Shown here one piece after another: positions 39,160 through 39,545 of a stretch of 39,545 nucleotides of DNA. Both the position numbers and the translations under genes were made by a program. The notes under the pieces are model-generated. The model was not told the origin of the DNA and searched no databases. It saw only the letters and a list, made by a program, of their open reading frames with translations. Position 1 is the first letter of the stretch. Every line of letters begins with the position of its first letter. Source of the stretch: a virus. The stretch is taken from positions 1 to 39,545 of the IMG/VR virus record IMGVR_UViG_3300042383_000031. One strand, written 5' to 3'.

Positions 39160-39545
39160 TTACGCCAATCCAAAGTCACGGAGGACTTTTAATGATAGTG
39201 AGTCTACAGTTTTTCTAGCATTGTCTGTCTTTTCCCAACGAGGGTCTTGACGAAGTTCAGTCTCAAATTGCCAGATTGGTTTAACTGAAGGCTTACCATC
39301 AGTGCCAATATACTGTAATGCTCTACGAAGGGTAGGGTCATTAAACGAAATAGTATCTGGGTCAATCTCTAGAATGTTAGACATAGAAGATTTATAGGCT
39401 GAAGCCAATGCCTCAACACTTGTTCCTTTATTAATCTGGTCAGAATAACCAGGAAATGCGCTAGCAGAATCTCTGCGGATTAATGCTTGAATGTCATCAG
39501 TTGTTGTAGTGCCAGCAAAGATACCCTGAGACCATGCGTCCAAAC
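39160..39545 (-). CDS. Putative virion protein, C-terminal part (continues at 557-1)
   Basis: The frame is open through the right edge and is the continuation of the gene starting at ATG 557; the last 127 bases repeat the first 127. The C-terminal portion (DIQALIRRDSASAFPGYSDQ, KPIWQFETELRQDPRWEKTD) is charged and helical. The stop at 39160 is two bases before the GTG of the LysM gene. Full product 271 aa; no motif recognised. Confidence 0.85.
   Translation of the reverse strand, partial: LDAWSQGIFAGTTTTDDIQALIRRDSASAFPGYSDQINKGTSVEALASAYKSSMSNILEIDPDTISFNDPTLRRALQYIGTDGKPSVKPIWQFETELRQDPRWEKTDNARKTVDSLSLKVLRDFGLA
39419..39545. repeat. Terminal direct repeat, right copy (circular overlap)
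   Basis: Base-for-base copy of 1-127. With it removed, position 39418 joins position 1 and restores the 271-aa gene. This means the genome is circular in the assembly, so the packaged form is circularly permuted or has ends elsewhere. Confidence 0.95.

Noticed and set aside
1-39545. CRISPR array, insertion sequence, integrase or lysogeny repressor
   Set aside because: No regularly spaced repeats, transposase motifs, tyrosine/serine recombinase signature or Cro/CI-type helix-turn-helix gene was seen on either strand.

Overview
The window is a complete, circularly assembled genome of a tailed phage (class Caudoviricetes, podovirus-like) that infects an actinobacterium. The first 127 bases recur as the last 127, so the unique genome is 39,418 bp and one gene runs across the join. 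The host call rests on a WhiB-family regulator (a family confined to Actinobacteria and their phages), actinobacterial-style operators, AT-rich sequence and much translational coupling. A freshwater acI-type (Nanopelagicales-like) host fits but is inference. No integrase, lysogeny repressor or DNA polymerase is visible.

There are four blocks. (1) Late operon, minus strand, from about 10.9 kb leftward through the join to 23.9 kb: TerL, a basic protein, portal, a proteasome-like Ntn peptidase, a 1560-aa virion protein, two proteins of unknown role, a LysM/Ala-rich coiled protein, scaffold, N4-gp56-type major capsid protein, small basic proteins, a glycosyltransferase, a head-tail adaptor, two fibre/small-protein pairs, a tail protein, a one-TM protein, a methyltransferase, an M15 endolysin and a holin. 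(2) A control region of about 0.9 kb (10.9-11.8 kb) with iterons, a LexA/SOS-like palindrome and three tandem extended -10 promoters. (3) Rightward early operon (11.8-17.7 kb): some twenty small genes, including an amidoligase with a class II glutamine amidotransferase, WhiB, a secreted SLT-type muralytic protein and several zinc-ribbon microproteins. (4) Leftward early/replication operon (23.3 to 17.65 kb): split RecB/Cas4-like nuclease, RecA-fold helicase/ATPase, resolvase-like nuclease, split primase, Nmad1-like protein, metallophosphoesterase and an ECF-like sigma factor. A lone PD-(D/E)XK gene points right at 23.4 kb and meets the late operon at a shared terminator.

Working model (inference): housekeeping-sigma promoters fire the early operons. 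Four of the five rightward promoters carry a TGTGA-N6-TCACA-type dyad in helical phase with the promoter, so a host CRP/GlxR-type regulator may set early expression. The phage sigma factor, last in the replication operon, is a candidate to switch on the late operon, whose start has no clear housekeeping promoter. The most novel parts are the CRP-like promoter array, the amidoligase/amidotransferase pair, the nuclease and primase each split over two reading frames, and the proteasome-like peptidase in the position of a prohead protease.
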